Positions 44,189-53,226 of a stretch of DNA of 64,000 nucleotides are shown here, in pieces. The translations under genes were made by a program, and so were the position numbers. Numbering within the stretch: the first letter of the stretch is position 1; every line of letters starts with the position of its first letter. The stretch spans positions 620,001 through 684,000 of the forward strand of contig NZ_CP143867.1 in NCBI RefSeq assembly GCF_036416795.1, in the 5' to 3' direction. The notes below the pieces were generated by a model. It saw only the letters and a list, made by a program, of their open reading frames with translations, was not told the DNA's origin and ran no database searches. This DNA is from Bacteroides sp. MSB163. Its GTDB lineage: Bacteria > Bacteroidota > Bacteroidia > Bacteroidales > Bacteroidaceae.

Positions 44189-45892
44189 TTATTTCTGATT
44201 GCCATTATATCTTCGCAAGTTATAAATTTTATGTTCATGTTCTTCACATACAAGTATTATCTCACCTTTGGAATTGATAAAATAGCCAATATTTGAACTT
44301 CCGTCTAATTTCACAAATGCCATACCATCACTGCGAAAGTTACCAACAGCAGCATAGTCACCACACACCTTATTGCCTTTATAGTCTATATAAAACCATT
44401 TATGGCCATCTTCAGTAACAGCAGCCAGTCCAAAGCTAAAACTTCTGGTAGATAAATACTTGCATGGAACAACCATTTTGGCATTTTCTGAAGTTATATT
44501 ATAAAATCCATATTTACCATCTTTCTTCACCCAACAATAATTCAAATCCAAAGAATTCACCAATACAGATCTTGATCTGGTATAATTCTCATAAATAAAA
44601 GGGACTTTCACAATGCCGTCATGATTCATAAAACCCCACCCTTCTCCTTGCTTAACAGGTGTCAGCAATTGCCCTTTCGAATCCCACATTCCAATATAGT
44701 CATATATATCAGAGACCATTTTCCCAGACTTATTTATCAAGAAAGCTTCTTTCATCTTATCCTCCTTTTCATTGAAAACCGAAGCCACACCATTTACAAA
44801 AGACGATGCTTCGTCAAATTTAAAGGGGATTACAACCTTTCCCTTAATATCAATATAGCCAAATTTTCCATTCAGCTTAACACAAGCCAATCCTTCAGAA
44901 AAAGGAAAGGCAAAAGTATATTGAGGCGGTATTTCTATTTCTCCATCCTTACGCATAAACCCATATTTATCCCCCTCTTTATATTTCATGAGCCCATGAT
45001 TAAAAGGAGCTTCTTCCGAATCTGATGAGAATTTTGTCATAGATAGTTTTTGCATAAGTCCATTCAAGAGTTCATAATCTGAATCTTGTACTCCGGTATT
45101 TCTTTTAAAATACATCTTCTTTGCCCAAAATTGTGCCATATAATGCGTAGCTCGTCCTCCATACTCTTCGCATCCTTGACGCAAAAACAACATATTCGCT
45201 AACGCATATTGAGAATTCATATCATCACGAATAGCACTCTGCTCAAACAACAAAAGAGCCGATTTATACTTCTTCTCTTTATAACACCGACTGGCAACTT
45301 CATTAAGTTTTGAAGGACTGTAACCCAAGGAATGTTTCAACAAGAACTCAATATCTTTATCATTAGTGTCAAATTCTGCTTTTTCAATATATGCGATTTC
45401 TTCTTTTTCAAGATTCAACCGAATCACATTTTTAATCTTTATATTCTTGCCACCGCCTTCAATACGCTTATTTACATAGACAAATACATTATCGTACTCA
45501 TAATTATCCGTATAAGTAGGAACAGACACTGGATGACAAATAATTGAGTCATAGCTAATCTTGAAAGTATAGCTGTTCTTATCTTCCAGAATACCAAATT
45601 GCAATAAATAATCATCAATATTGCAAGCTGTGGATTTATTCAGAATATCTTTAAATGAATACAAATCATTATAAACCGGAGTTTGGAATTTATTCTCACA
45701 CATCATAATAATATCCGTTCGCAATTCTGCCGCTTCTGCTCCCATCGGATGATTTGCATAGCGGGCTAACATTTTGAAATAGCGTTCAACACACGTTTCT
45801 GCTTTTTCTCTTTGTTCAATAGTTAATTCATTCTGCGCCATCAACACGTTCGTCAATAGCAGACAGGCTATAAAGATTAAATATTTCCTCAT
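44189..45892 (-). CDS. Exported WG-repeat protein
   Basis: 567 residues with a signal peptide (MRKYLIFIACLLLTNVLMAQ). Residues about 20-270 are mixed, with a Sel1/TPR-like stretch (EVASRCYKEKKYKSALLLFEQSA, SQYALANMLFLRQGCEEYGG). From about 295 to the end there are six or seven WG repeats, e.g. YGFMRKDGEIEIPPQYTFA and FGYIDIKGKVVIPFKFDEA. WG repeats form a beta-rich propeller-like scaffold for protein or polymer contacts. It is the last gene of the caspase operon, 7 bp after the preceding gene, and could be a substrate, receptor or scaffold of that protease. Confidence 0.88.
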   Translation of the reverse strand: MRKYLIFIACLLLTNVLMAQNELTIEQREKAETCVERYFKMLARYANHPMGAEAAELRTDIIMMCENKFQTPVYNDLYSFKDILNKSTACNIDDYLLQFGILEDKNSYTFKISYDSIICHPVSVPTYTDNYEYDNVFVYVNKRIEGGGKNIKIKNVIRLNLEKEEIAYIEKAEFDTNDKDIEFLLKHSLGYSPSKLNEVASRCYKEKKYKSALLLFEQSAIRDDMNSQYALANMLFLRQGCEEYGGRATHYMAQFWAKKMYFKRNTGVQDSDYELLNGLMQKLSMTKFSSDSEEAPFNHGLMKYKEGDKYGFMRKDGEIEIPPQYTFAFPFSEGLACVKLNGKFGYIDIKGKVVIPFKFDEASSFVNGVASVFNEKEDKMKEAFLINKSGKMVSDIYDYIGMWDSKGQLLTPVKQGEGWGFMNHDGIVKVPFIYENYTRSRSVLVNSLDLNYCWVKKDGKYGFYNITSENAKMVVPCKYLSTRSFSFGLAAVTEDGHKWFYIDYKGNKVCGDYAAVGNFRSDGMAFVKLDGSSNIGYFINSKGEIILVCEEHEHKIYNLRRYNGNQK

Positions 45893-45899
45893 AACTACC

Positions 45900-46706
45900 T
45901 TATCTATATAATTCCTTACTACAGTTATTTCTCTTATTTCCGTCTACCCGTTTAAAAGACGAAATCAGCCATCCTGTGTTATTCCCCTCACGTTCAACAC
46001 GCTCCACAGTAAACGTATATCCCGGAACTTGCAATAGATGAAATTTCGTTTTTTCTACAACATCCAATGTGAACTGTCCGGAATAAATTAGAGCATAAAA
46101 GACAGACAAAGCGTCCGGCAAATAATTCTTTTCTGAATAATTCAGAATATTCTCATTACCTATTGCTGCTATTTTAGATAGGTCAATAAAACCCACTTCA
46201 TGATTATCCGGTTGAATATCTAACCCATGATTTCGTTTCAATGGCTCCAAATCCAGGATTTTACCTTTTGCACCGACAATCACCCAGCGATATACATATA
46301 CTTCCACTCGCTCGGGCTTTAAAAGCAAAGTTATTTTTTCTTCTTTGCCCTTATAGTGGCAATGGCATAATACCTCAGCCGTCCACGTAGAATCTGTATA
46401 ATGTAAAGAAATAGAATCCTTAACAGCAGCCTCTATAAACTCAAAAGCCGCATTTTTCATAGAATCCGAGGTATTTAGGAACAGTTCACTGTCAAAAAGA
46501 TACAGCATATTTGTACGCCGTATCAAAGAATCTTCCAAAGCCAGAGGGATACTCTCCATTCCATTAAAACGTTTCATAAATTCATCCATCTGTTTTACAC
46601 GATAACGAAATGTTTCATTGAAAGACTGGTTATTCATCAATTGCCCATACGTCATATACAGACAACCAAACAAGATACAAATTGATAATGCGATTTTTCG
46701 TCTCAT
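45900..46706 (-). CDS. Exported hypothetical protein of the caspase operon
   Basis: 268 residues from the ATG at 46706, which gives a clean signal peptide (MRRKIALSICILFGCLYMTYGQ) and a 10-bp gap to the upstream gene; a start at 46739 would overlap that gene. The protein is mixed alpha/beta, with a beta-rich middle (WTAEVLCHCHYKGKEEKITLLL). I see no family signature or catalytic motif. Tight spacing places it in the same transcript as the caspase and WG genes. Confidence 0.78.
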   Translation of the reverse strand: MRRKIALSICILFGCLYMTYGQLMNNQSFNETFRYRVKQMDEFMKRFNGMESIPLALEDSLIRRTNMLYLFDSELFLNTSDSMKNAAFEFIEAAVKDSISLHYTDSTWTAEVLCHCHYKGKEEKITLLLKPERVEVYVYRWVIVGAKGKILDLEPLKRNHGLDIQPDNHEVGFIDLSKIAAIGNENILNYSEKNYLPDALSVFYALIYSGQFTLDVVEKTKFHLLQVPGYTFTVERVEREGNNTGWLISSFKRVDGNKRNNCSKELYR

Positions 46707-46716
46707 ACACTTTTTA

Positions 46717-47322
46717 TTAATAGGTATCCAATACTTCACTGTCGCCTAACAATATCACATATTGATTGCCAACGCTCGTGATTTCTTGCTGAAGATATAC
46801 ATTAATTGTCTTTTCCGTGATGTCTTCATAAATCACTTTTTCATCCCTCATTCCTACAAATTTCTGCTTGATTGTCACCGCAGCTTTGTATAAGCCATCT
46901 CTGACTTTGTAGAAATCAGAGACATAGCATACGTCAGCTTGGGTTATCTGTACTTCTGAGTAACTTAGATTAGTCAAGTTCCTCAGATAAGTCTTTGTCT
47001 GTATCCATTTCTTTGTATTACGCGCTTTTGAAGAAACTTGAGTACGTACAGCAGGCTGAATATTATTATAAATATCCTGATAATTATTTCCCTCTCCCAT
47101 AAATAGTTTTAATGCCTGCTTCATATAAACCGCCTTCGTAGCATTATCATTCTTCTTGCTCCCGATGAACGACAAGTACATCTGATAAGTATTAATTCGA
47201 TTTCGCACCTCCTCTTTAAACATTTCCAAATCTTCTTCCGATAAATCATTGGTTTGTGCATACCCCATCGAAACGCACATCTGAAAGATTGCAACGATAG
47301 TAACTAATATAATCTTTTTCAT
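46717..47322 (-). CDS. Exported hypothetical protein of the caspase operon
   Basis: 201 residues from the ATG at 47322, starting a signal peptide that ends near MGYAQ; an earlier in-frame Met at 47355 would overlap the caspase gene. The middle holds a helical region (LEMFKEEVRNRINTYQMYL) and the C-terminal half is beta-rich with a NTF2/SnoaL-like look (ADVCYVSDFYKVRDGLYKAAVTIKQKF). No family is certain. It begins 13 bp after the caspase gene. Confidence 0.76.
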   Translation of the reverse strand: MKKIILVTIVAIFQMCVSMGYAQTNDLSEEDLEMFKEEVRNRINTYQMYLSFIGSKKNDNATKAVYMKQALKLFMGEGNNYQDIYNNIQPAVRTQVSSKARNTKKWIQTKTYLRNLTNLSYSEVQITQADVCYVSDFYKVRDGLYKAAVTIKQKFVGMRDEKVIYEDITEKTINVYLQQEITSVGNQYVILLGDSEVLDTY

Positions 47323-47335
47323 AATCGTATAAAAT

Positions 47336-48514
47336 CTATTTCTTATAAACCTCATTAATTCTCAAGGAAGTAATCTTCCCATTATTGTCTTGAGTGAAAG
47401 ATAGTACATTGAAATTTATCAAATAATATTCTGTACTCAACCTTTCCAAAAAGTTTCTGGCTGTCTCTCTTGCTACAATGGTTTTACAGTTCCTACCCAG
47501 TATTTCTACAATAGCATTTGCATTAGAAAAATACTTGTTTAGAATAGGGGTGACCATTGCGATACGTTGAGGGGCAGCTATATTCGTATCTATTAACTGC
47601 CGCAATCCTTCCAATACCTGATTCTGTGTATTTGCCGACACATCCGCTCCATGAATCACCGTTGTATTGGTCGATTCATCTACTACAGACTCATTTGCCG
47701 ACACACTCGTTTGGGACACGACTGCATCAGACACAGAAACGTCAAAGACTGGATGCTGCTTGTTTCCGGACAACTCAATGGTGGCATCCCGAGTAACCTC
47801 CAATATATTATTCCAATCTGAAATATTTTGCTTATTAGCTTCAGCCATAACAGTCAAGTAACCATACGTCAGAAATCCGCCAATCTTTAAATTGCATGCT
47901 GATGTTTCACCCGCTTTACTACTTGTGATAATCATGGCACCTGATTTCTTCATAAACAAATCTTCATAATTCGTTTCAACCTTTCTATTTATACAGGGGG
48001 CACTTTTACTTAATTCCAGTTTGGGTGAAAGATTTTCACTGTAAGAATTGCAGCAATCCGTTATCATGATACAAAGTCTCGGGCATTTTCTCTTAATAAC
48101 ATTGAACGTACCTTCTGCTGAAATAAGTTCATTCTCATAATGGGCACCCAAACTCATTTGAGGATATTTTGAAGTATCATGCAAAGAACGGGCACCATGA
48201 CCACTATAATAAAGAAAAACCACATCATCTTTTCCACATTGAAGACGACTCAAAACATTGCGTAAATTCTGAGGCGAACAGCGATTAGCAACATTAACAT
48301 CATATTCAAATGAAATTTTATTTTGCAAAGCTGCTTGAGCCTCTGCAAGCATACAACTTATCCGTTCGATATCCAACTTCACAGTATTACCTATAGATTC
48401 ATCATTAGTGTCACCGAAAAGAATAGCATGAAATGTCTGTGCTCTGAGCGGAATATTAACTAGAACCAAACATAAGATTAATAAAAAAACATTTTTCTGT
48501 AGTTTCATAATCAT
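47336..48514 (-). CDS. Exported caspase-fold (C14) cysteine protease
   Basis: 392 residues with a signal peptide ending near IPLRAQ. The p20-like domain (about 27-240) has the first strand FHAILFGDTND, the catalytic His in VVFLYYSGHGARS (about 107) and the catalytic Cys in LCIMITDCCNSYSE (about 150), so the dyad is intact. TSSKAGETSACN resembles the following specificity loop. The C-terminal third (about 255-392) is low-complexity Ser/Thr/Val then a helical/beta domain. The start overlaps the upstream stop by ATGA. Unlike most bacterial defence caspases it is predicted to work outside the cytoplasm. Confidence 0.88.
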   Translation of the reverse strand: MIMKLQKNVFLLILCLVLVNIPLRAQTFHAILFGDTNDESIGNTVKLDIERISCMLAEAQAALQNKISFEYDVNVANRCSPQNLRNVLSRLQCGKDDVVFLYYSGHGARSLHDTSKYPQMSLGAHYENELISAEGTFNVIKRKCPRLCIMITDCCNSYSENLSPKLELSKSAPCINRKVETNYEDLFMKKSGAMIITSSKAGETSACNLKIGGFLTYGYLTVMAEANKQNISDWNNILEVTRDATIELSGNKQHPVFDVSVSDAVVSQTSVSANESVVDESTNTTVIHGADVSANTQNQVLEGLRQLIDTNIAAPQRIAMVTPILNKYFSNANAIVEILGRNCKTIVARETARNFLERLSTEYYLINFNVLSFTQDNNGKITSLRINEVYKK

Positions 48515-49068
48515 GGGAGCTTTAAAAGAGTTTTTAAATATTCATTGTCAGGAAGAAGTCCTAAAGCGAATTTCACTAAATAGCGGGCATGTACATACTG
48601 CTGTCGACAATAGACCTTATCATCTTTCACAAAAGCTAATTGATTACCATTAAATGCTACAAGCAAGTACAGCTCCTCCTTATTTTCATCGACAAATTTT
48701 ATCGCTATATTAGGTTCAAAAGGAGTTTTAACTATACTCCCACTCAGATCATAATTCAAGATATCTTGCAAAAAAAACTGTAGGATAGAATAATAGGATG
48801 CAGCAAGCTCACCAATTTTATAATCTATGGCGTACTGGGCAATCAATGTATCCTGTTCTGCTTTTTGGGGACGCATCTTATACCCTATCACTTCTGTTGG
48901 ACTGTAAACAAACTGACATATTGTGTCACCTAATAAGACTACAACTTGACTGTCTGGAACGATTGAGTGATTATCTATCTTCCGTGGAATATTCTGACTA
49001 CTTCTACAAGAAGCACAACAAAAAATGAACGCTGTAATAGACAGAAGAAGGATATATTTAGTTCTCAT
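48511..49068 (-). CDS. Lipoprotein, first gene of the caspase operon
   Basis: 185 residues. The leader MRTKYILLLSITAFIFCCASC ends in a lipobox Cys, then RSSQN. The rest is soluble and mixed alpha/beta with no family I recognise. Overlaps the caspase start by ATGA, implying translational coupling and perhaps a direct partnership, for example membrane anchoring of the protease. Confidence 0.8.
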   Translation of the reverse strand: MRTKYILLLSITAFIFCCASCRSSQNIPRKIDNHSIVPDSQVVVLLGDTICQFVYSPTEVIGYKMRPQKAEQDTLIAQYAIDYKIGELAASYYSILQFFLQDILNYDLSGSIVKTPFEPNIAIKFVDENKEELYLLVAFNGNQLAFVKDDKVYCRQQYVHARYLVKFALGLLPDNEYLKTLLKLP

Positions 49069-49102
49069 CTTTTTATATTTTTAAATGGATATTCTCGATA
49101 TT

Positions 49103-49119
49103 AGGTGGTTATTCCACCT
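49103..49119 (-). other. Small leader hairpin before the caspase operon
   Basis: AGGTGG (49103-49108) and CCACCT (49114-49119) form a perfect 6-bp stem with a 5-nt loop, 34 bp upstream of the first start codon. No T-run follows, so a terminator is unlikely. Confidence 0.4.
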
Positions 49120-49239
49120 GTAAAATGCAAGTATTCTGTAGAAAGATGTCTATGTTTTCATTATGTTTCAAGTGCGTCTTCTCCAATTCCTCCTAAGACT
49201 GCTAAGCTTATTATACAACGAAACGTGGAACTGCATACT

Positions 49240-49377
49240 TTCATCTGTAGCCGAAGGTCCTAGGAAAACCCAACTACACAGACGACAGACAGCAATCCCA
49301 CGCATAAGCGAGAGAACCACTGCACCAACATCTTGTGTAGTTTTGAAAATTTCCTAGGTTTTCGACTACAAGATGAA
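49240..49377. repeat. 138-bp imperfect inverted repeat in the caspase-operon leader
   Basis: The left arm (49240-49280, starting TTCATCTGTAG, ending AACTACACA) matches the complement of the right arm (49334-49377, starting TGTGTAGTT, ending CTACAAGATGAA) over about 41-44 bp with a few mismatches and a short gap. The two arms share a central CCTAGGAAA. A 53-nt centre separates them. It may be a MITE, or a structured RNA if the promoter at 49446 is used. No clear target duplication is seen. Confidence 0.65.
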
Positions 49378-49445
49378 GCACAACGCTTCTTATTTTTTAT
49401 CTAACAAATAAATCAGAATGCAACGCTTTCCATTCTCAACAAGCA

Positions 49446-49453
49446 CAAAATTA
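49446..49453 (-). promoter_or_regulatory. Likely -7 box of the caspase operon
   Basis: The minus strand reads TAATTTTG, matching TAnnTTTG. Transcription would start near 49438, giving a leader of about 370 nt. The rest of 49454-49700 shows no gene. Confidence 0.45.
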
Positions 49454-49707
49454 CAAAAAAGGTTTATATTAAAAAGGAAAAATTGATAAAAAATGTATCC
49501 GTAATTTACAATCCACAATATCTGTCATATCAAAAGGATTTAGCTATTTGTCCTGATAGGAATTCATTTCTTTTTCAGACATAATCTATCATCTTTAGTT
49601 GAACTAATATACTCATTATCTTCTATATTAAACAAATAAAGCTTGCATTTTGCAGAGTATTCAGCAAAAAACGTTTAAACTGTTTCATATATCGACTAAA
49701 AAATATC

Positions 49708-49715
49708 TACCTTTG
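49708..49715 (+). promoter_or_regulatory. -7 box of proC
   Basis: TACCTTTG matches TAnnTTTG, 32 bp before the proC start. A TTTC 22 bp upstream may be the -33 element. Confidence 0.6.
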
Positions 49716-49747
49716 CCCATCGACAACCCTTTTAATAACAGAATGAT

Positions 49748-50524
49748 ATGAGAACAGCAATTATCGGAGCAGGAAACATGGGCGGCTCTATAGCCCGTGG
49801 ATTGGCAAAGGGAAGTATTATCCCCGCCTCGGATATCATAGTGTCTAATCCCTCACAAGGAAAGTTGGATGAACTGCAAGCGGAGTTTCCTGCTTTACAA
49901 ATCACCCATGACAATCAGGAAGCCATCATCGGCGCCGAATTCATCATACTCGCTGTAAAACCGTGGCTTATCAAAGGTGTGCTGCGCGAACTGAAACTGA
50001 AAAGCAAACAAATTATCATTTCTGTTGCTGCAGGCATCAACTTTGAAGAGCTGGCTCACTACGTACCCGAACCGGAAATGACCATGTTCCGCATTATTCC
50101 TAACACCGCCATCAGCGAGATGGAAAGTATGACACTGATTGCCAGTCGTAATGCGACCAAAGAACAAGAACAACTGATGCTGGATATTTTCAATCAGATG
50201 GGACTTGCCATGCTGATTCCCGAGGAAAAATTCGCAGCCTGCACTTCCATGGCTTCCTGCGGAATCGCTTATGTGTTAAAATACATCCAGGCTGCCATGC
50301 AAGCCGGTATAGAAATGGGTGTTTATCCCAAAGATGCTATGAGAATGGTGGCTCAATCCGTAAAGGGAGCAGCCGAACTGATACTGAATAATGATACGCA
50401 TCCCAGCGTAGAAATCGATAAAGTATGTACCCCCGGCGGTATTACCATCAAAGGTATCAATGAACTGGAACATGACGGCTATACATCCGCCATCATCAAT
50501 GCTATCAAAGCGAGTAAGCAATAA
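49748..50524 (+). CDS. proC: Pyrroline-5-carboxylate reductase
   Basis: 258 residues, usual ProC length. The N-terminal dinucleotide-binding motif IIGAGNMGGSIARGL is followed by FIILAVKPWLIKGVL and ISVAAGINFEEL. The conserved FRIIPNTAI lies near residue 115, and VCTPGGITIKGINELE near 220 is the family signature. It reduces pyrroline-5-carboxylate to proline. It restarts the plus-strand block after the caspase operon. Confidence 0.95.
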   Translation: MRTAIIGAGNMGGSIARGLAKGSIIPASDIIVSNPSQGKLDELQAEFPALQITHDNQEAIIGAEFIILAVKPWLIKGVLRELKLKSKQIIISVAAGINFEELAHYVPEPEMTMFRIIPNTAISEMESMTLIASRNATKEQEQLMLDIFNQMGLAMLIPEEKFAACTSMASCGIAYVLKYIQAAMQAGIEMGVYPKDAMRMVAQSVKGAAELILNNDTHPSVEIDKVCTPGGITIKGINELEHDGYTSAIINAIKASKQ

Positions 50525-50557
50525 GACTAACAATTAATTCATTAAATAAACAACCAC

Positions 50558-51112
50558 ATGGACGAACAAATTAAGCAAATAGCAGAACGCCTTCGCGGGC
50601 TTCGTGATGTACTGGAGCTGACCGCTGAAGACATTGCCCGTGAATGTGACATCTCCGCTGAAGAATACCGCCTCGCAGAGTCTGGAGAATTTGATATTTC
50701 TGTCAGCATGCTGCAAAAGATTGCACGCAGATACGGAGTCTCATTAGATGCACTGATGTTTGGCGAAGAACCGAAAATGAGTTCTTACTTCCTTACCCGT
50801 GCCGGAAAAGGTACCAGCATTGAACGTACCAAAGCCTACAAATACCAATCACTTGCCGCAGGCTTCATGAATCGTAGTGCTGATCCGTTTGTAGTAACCG
50901 TAGAACCGAAACCGGAGAGCGAACCGATACACTATAACAGCCATGCCGGACAAGAATTCACCCTTGTACTTGAAGGGCGCATGATGATAAGCATCGATGG
51001 CAAAGAGCTTATACTAAACGAAGGAGACAGCCTGTACTTCAATTCCAAATTGCCGCATGGCATGAAAGCACTGGACGGAAAAACGGTACGATTCCTGGCA
51101 ATAATAATGTAA
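50558..51112 (+). CDS. XRE-cupin transcriptional regulator
   Basis: 184 residues. An N-terminal XRE helix-turn-helix (about 5-65; LRGLRDVLELTAEDIARECDI, KIARRYGVSLDALM) precedes a C-terminal cupin barrel (about 105-180). The cupin has HAGQEFTLVLEGRMM, LNEGDSLYFNSKLPHGM. Such regulators often govern an adjacent metabolic gene; the acyl-CoA synthetase 95 bp downstream is the natural target. The ligand is unknown. 33 bp after proC. Confidence 0.92.
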   Translation: MDEQIKQIAERLRGLRDVLELTAEDIARECDISAEEYRLAESGEFDISVSMLQKIARRYGVSLDALMFGEEPKMSSYFLTRAGKGTSIERTKAYKYQSLAAGFMNRSADPFVVTVEPKPESEPIHYNSHAGQEFTLVLEGRMMISIDGKELILNEGDSLYFNSKLPHGMKALDGKTVRFLAIIM

Positions 51113-51132
51113 TCATTAAATGAAGAATGAAA

Positions 51133-51198
51133 AATAAAGAATGAAGAATTGCCATGCGGCATACTTGTACGGCGCAGCAAAATTCTTCATTCTTAATT
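51133..51198 (+). repeat. Intergenic hairpin element before the acyl-CoA synthetase
   Basis: AATAAAGAATGAAGAATT (51133-51150) pairs with AATTCTTCATTCTTAATT (51181-51198) with one G/T pair. The core holds GCCATGCGGCATACTTGTAC and GCGCAGC, as in the arg unit about 10 kb away. Confidence 0.82.
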
Positions 51199-51207
51199 CC
51201 TAAAATC

Positions 51208-52863
51208 ATGGTAGAAAGATTTTTATCACAAACCTCTTTCACTACACAAGAGGACTTTATCAAAAACTTTAAAATAAACGTACCGGAAGACTTCAACTTC
51301 GGATACGATGTAGTAGACGCCTGGGCTGCCGAACAACCCGACAAACCTGCATTGTTATGGACTAATGATAAGGGGGAACACCGGCAATTTACGTTTGCCG
51401 ACATGAAACGTTATACGGACATGACCGCCTCGTATTTCCAAAGCATCGGCATCGGTCATGGTGACATGGTAATGTTAATATTGAAACGTCGTTTTGAATT
51501 CTGGTTCAGCATTATAGCTTTACATAAACTCGGTGCCGTCGTCATTCCCGCCACTCACTTGCTGACAAAGAAAGATATCGTGTACCGCTGTAACGCTGCG
51601 GACATCAAGATGATTGTTTGTGCAGGAGAATCGGTTATCACGGATCATATTGTAGCTGCCATGCCGGATTCCCCCAGCGTGAAGAAACTAGTCAGTGTAG
51701 GTCCCGAAGTAGCCGAAGGATTCGATGATTTCCACAAAGGGATCGAAAATGCCGCACCTTTCGTGAAGCCGGAACATCCGAATACGAATGAAGATATCTC
51801 ACTGATGTACTTCACCAGCGGAACCACCGGTGAACCGAAAATGGTTGCCCATGACTTTACATATCCGTTGGGACATATCGTTACCGGTAGTTTCTGGCAT
51901 AACCTGACGGAAAACAGCCTGCATCTCACCATCGCCGATACCGGTTGGGGGAAAGCTGTGTGGGGCAAACTTTACGGACAATGGATTGCCGGAGCAAATA
52001 TATTTGTATATGATCACGAGAAATTTACCCCTGCCGCCATCCTGGAGAAGATACAGGATTATCATGTAACTTCTCTCTGTGCACCTCCCACCATCTTCCG
52101 TTTCCTCATTCACGAAGATCTGACAAAGTACAATCTCTCATCACTGCAATATTGTACCATCGCCGGCGAAGCTCTGAACCCAGCTGTATTTGAGACCTTC
52201 AAGAAACTGACAGGCATTAAACTGATGGAAGGATTCGGACAGACTGAAACCACACTGACCATCGCTACCATGCCTTGGATGGAACCGAAACCGGGAAGTA
52301 TGGGATTGCCTAATCCACAATACGATGTAGACCTGATAGACAATGACGGCCGTTCCGTAGAAGCCGGTGAACAGGGACAAATCGTAATCCGTACGGACAA
52401 AGGCAAACCGTTGGGATTGTTCAAAGAGTATTACCGCGATCCGGAACGTACACACGAAGCTTGGAACAACGATATCTACTATACGGGAGACGTTGCCTGG
52501 AAAGATGAGGACGGCTATCTCTGGTTTGTAGGCCGTGCCGACGATGTGATCAAGAGTTCCGGTTACCGTATCGGTCCCTTCGAAGTGGAAAGTGCCCTGA
52601 TGACGCACCCTGCCGTAATAGAATGTGCCATCACAGGCGTACCTGATGAAATCCGCGGTCAAGTAGTGAAAGCTACCATCGTACTGGCTAAAGAATATAA
52701 AGGGAAAGAAAGTGAAGAGCTTATCAAGGAATTGCAAAATCATGTGAAGAAAGTGACAGCTCCTTACAAATATCCGCGTGTGATTGAATTTGTAGATGAA
52801 CTGCCGAAAACCATCAGTGGAAAGATCCGTCGTGTGGAAATCCGGAAGAACGATACAAAATAA
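51208..52863 (+). CDS. AMP-forming acyl-CoA synthetase
   Basis: 551 residues from the ATG at 51208; the frame extends upstream only through the repeat element. ANL-superfamily motifs are all present: ISLMYFTSGTTGEPKMV (about 210), MEGFGQTET (about 350), YYTGDVAWKDEDG (about 430), GRADDVIKSSGYRIGPFEVE (about 450), and the catalytic Lys in KTISGKIRR near the C-terminus. This is the acetyl-CoA/medium-chain synthetase subgroup. The acid is not determined. Probably controlled by the XRE-cupin regulator next to it. Confidence 0.93.
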   Translation: MVERFLSQTSFTTQEDFIKNFKINVPEDFNFGYDVVDAWAAEQPDKPALLWTNDKGEHRQFTFADMKRYTDMTASYFQSIGIGHGDMVMLILKRRFEFWFSIIALHKLGAVVIPATHLLTKKDIVYRCNAADIKMIVCAGESVITDHIVAAMPDSPSVKKLVSVGPEVAEGFDDFHKGIENAAPFVKPEHPNTNEDISLMYFTSGTTGEPKMVAHDFTYPLGHIVTGSFWHNLTENSLHLTIADTGWGKAVWGKLYGQWIAGANIFVYDHEKFTPAAILEKIQDYHVTSLCAPPTIFRFLIHEDLTKYNLSSLQYCTIAGEALNPAVFETFKKLTGIKLMEGFGQTETTLTIATMPWMEPKPGSMGLPNPQYDVDLIDNDGRSVEAGEQGQIVIRTDKGKPLGLFKEYYRDPERTHEAWNNDIYYTGDVAWKDEDGYLWFVGRADDVIKSSGYRIGPFEVESALMTHPAVIECAITGVPDEIRGQVVKATIVLAKEYKGKESEELIKELQNHVKKVTAPYKYPRVIEFVDELPKTISGKIRRVEIRKNDTK

Positions 52864-53000
52864 GAAAAAAATATGAGGAATAAGCTACTTCTAAATCGTT
52901 TGCACCTTTTATGTTACTTTTTGATCGATTTGAGCTATTCGGTTTCCCGCAAACCACTTACATTTGCGACCGGAAAGTACAACTAAAAAGTTTAAAGCAC

Positions 53001-53198
53001 ATGATTACAAGTAGAAAGATTTCTCAAATTAACGTTTTCGCAGGTAGCCCCTGGGAAGTGGAAAGTGTGAAGCAATTGCTAAAGTCAGCTTACATCACCG
53101 CTTCAACAGAGGACAAAGGTAATGGCATTCACGTGTCTGTACCTTGTCAGCAGTACACTGCCGCCATGCGTGTTATCAGTAACCGAAAGGCTTTATAA
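53001..53198 (+). CDS. DUF2007-family small protein
   Basis: 65 residues from the ATG at 53001; an in-frame Met 30 codons earlier lies across the promoter. The layout matches DUF2007: a first strand NVFAGSPWEVESVKQLLKSA, a middle strand, and a C-terminal YTAAMRVISNRK. Function is unknown; some members have been called signal-transducing proteins. A TACATTTG -7 box is at 52959-52966. Followed by a strong terminator. Confidence 0.8.
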   Translation: MITSRKISQINVFAGSPWEVESVKQLLKSAYITASTEDKGNGIHVSVPCQQYTAAMRVISNRKAL

Positions 53199-53226
53199 GA
53201 CTGAAAAGAAAACGAAGTGAAAAAAG

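Noticed and set aside
47557..47861. Two plus-strand frames opposite the caspase C-terminus
   Set aside because: Antisense to a gene with clear protease motifs and no promoter-like sequence of their own.
39628..51198. CRISPR or IS-end interpretation of the GAAGAATGAAGAATT repeats
   Set aside because: Copies are kilobases apart, lie only in intergenic gaps and flank no transposase.
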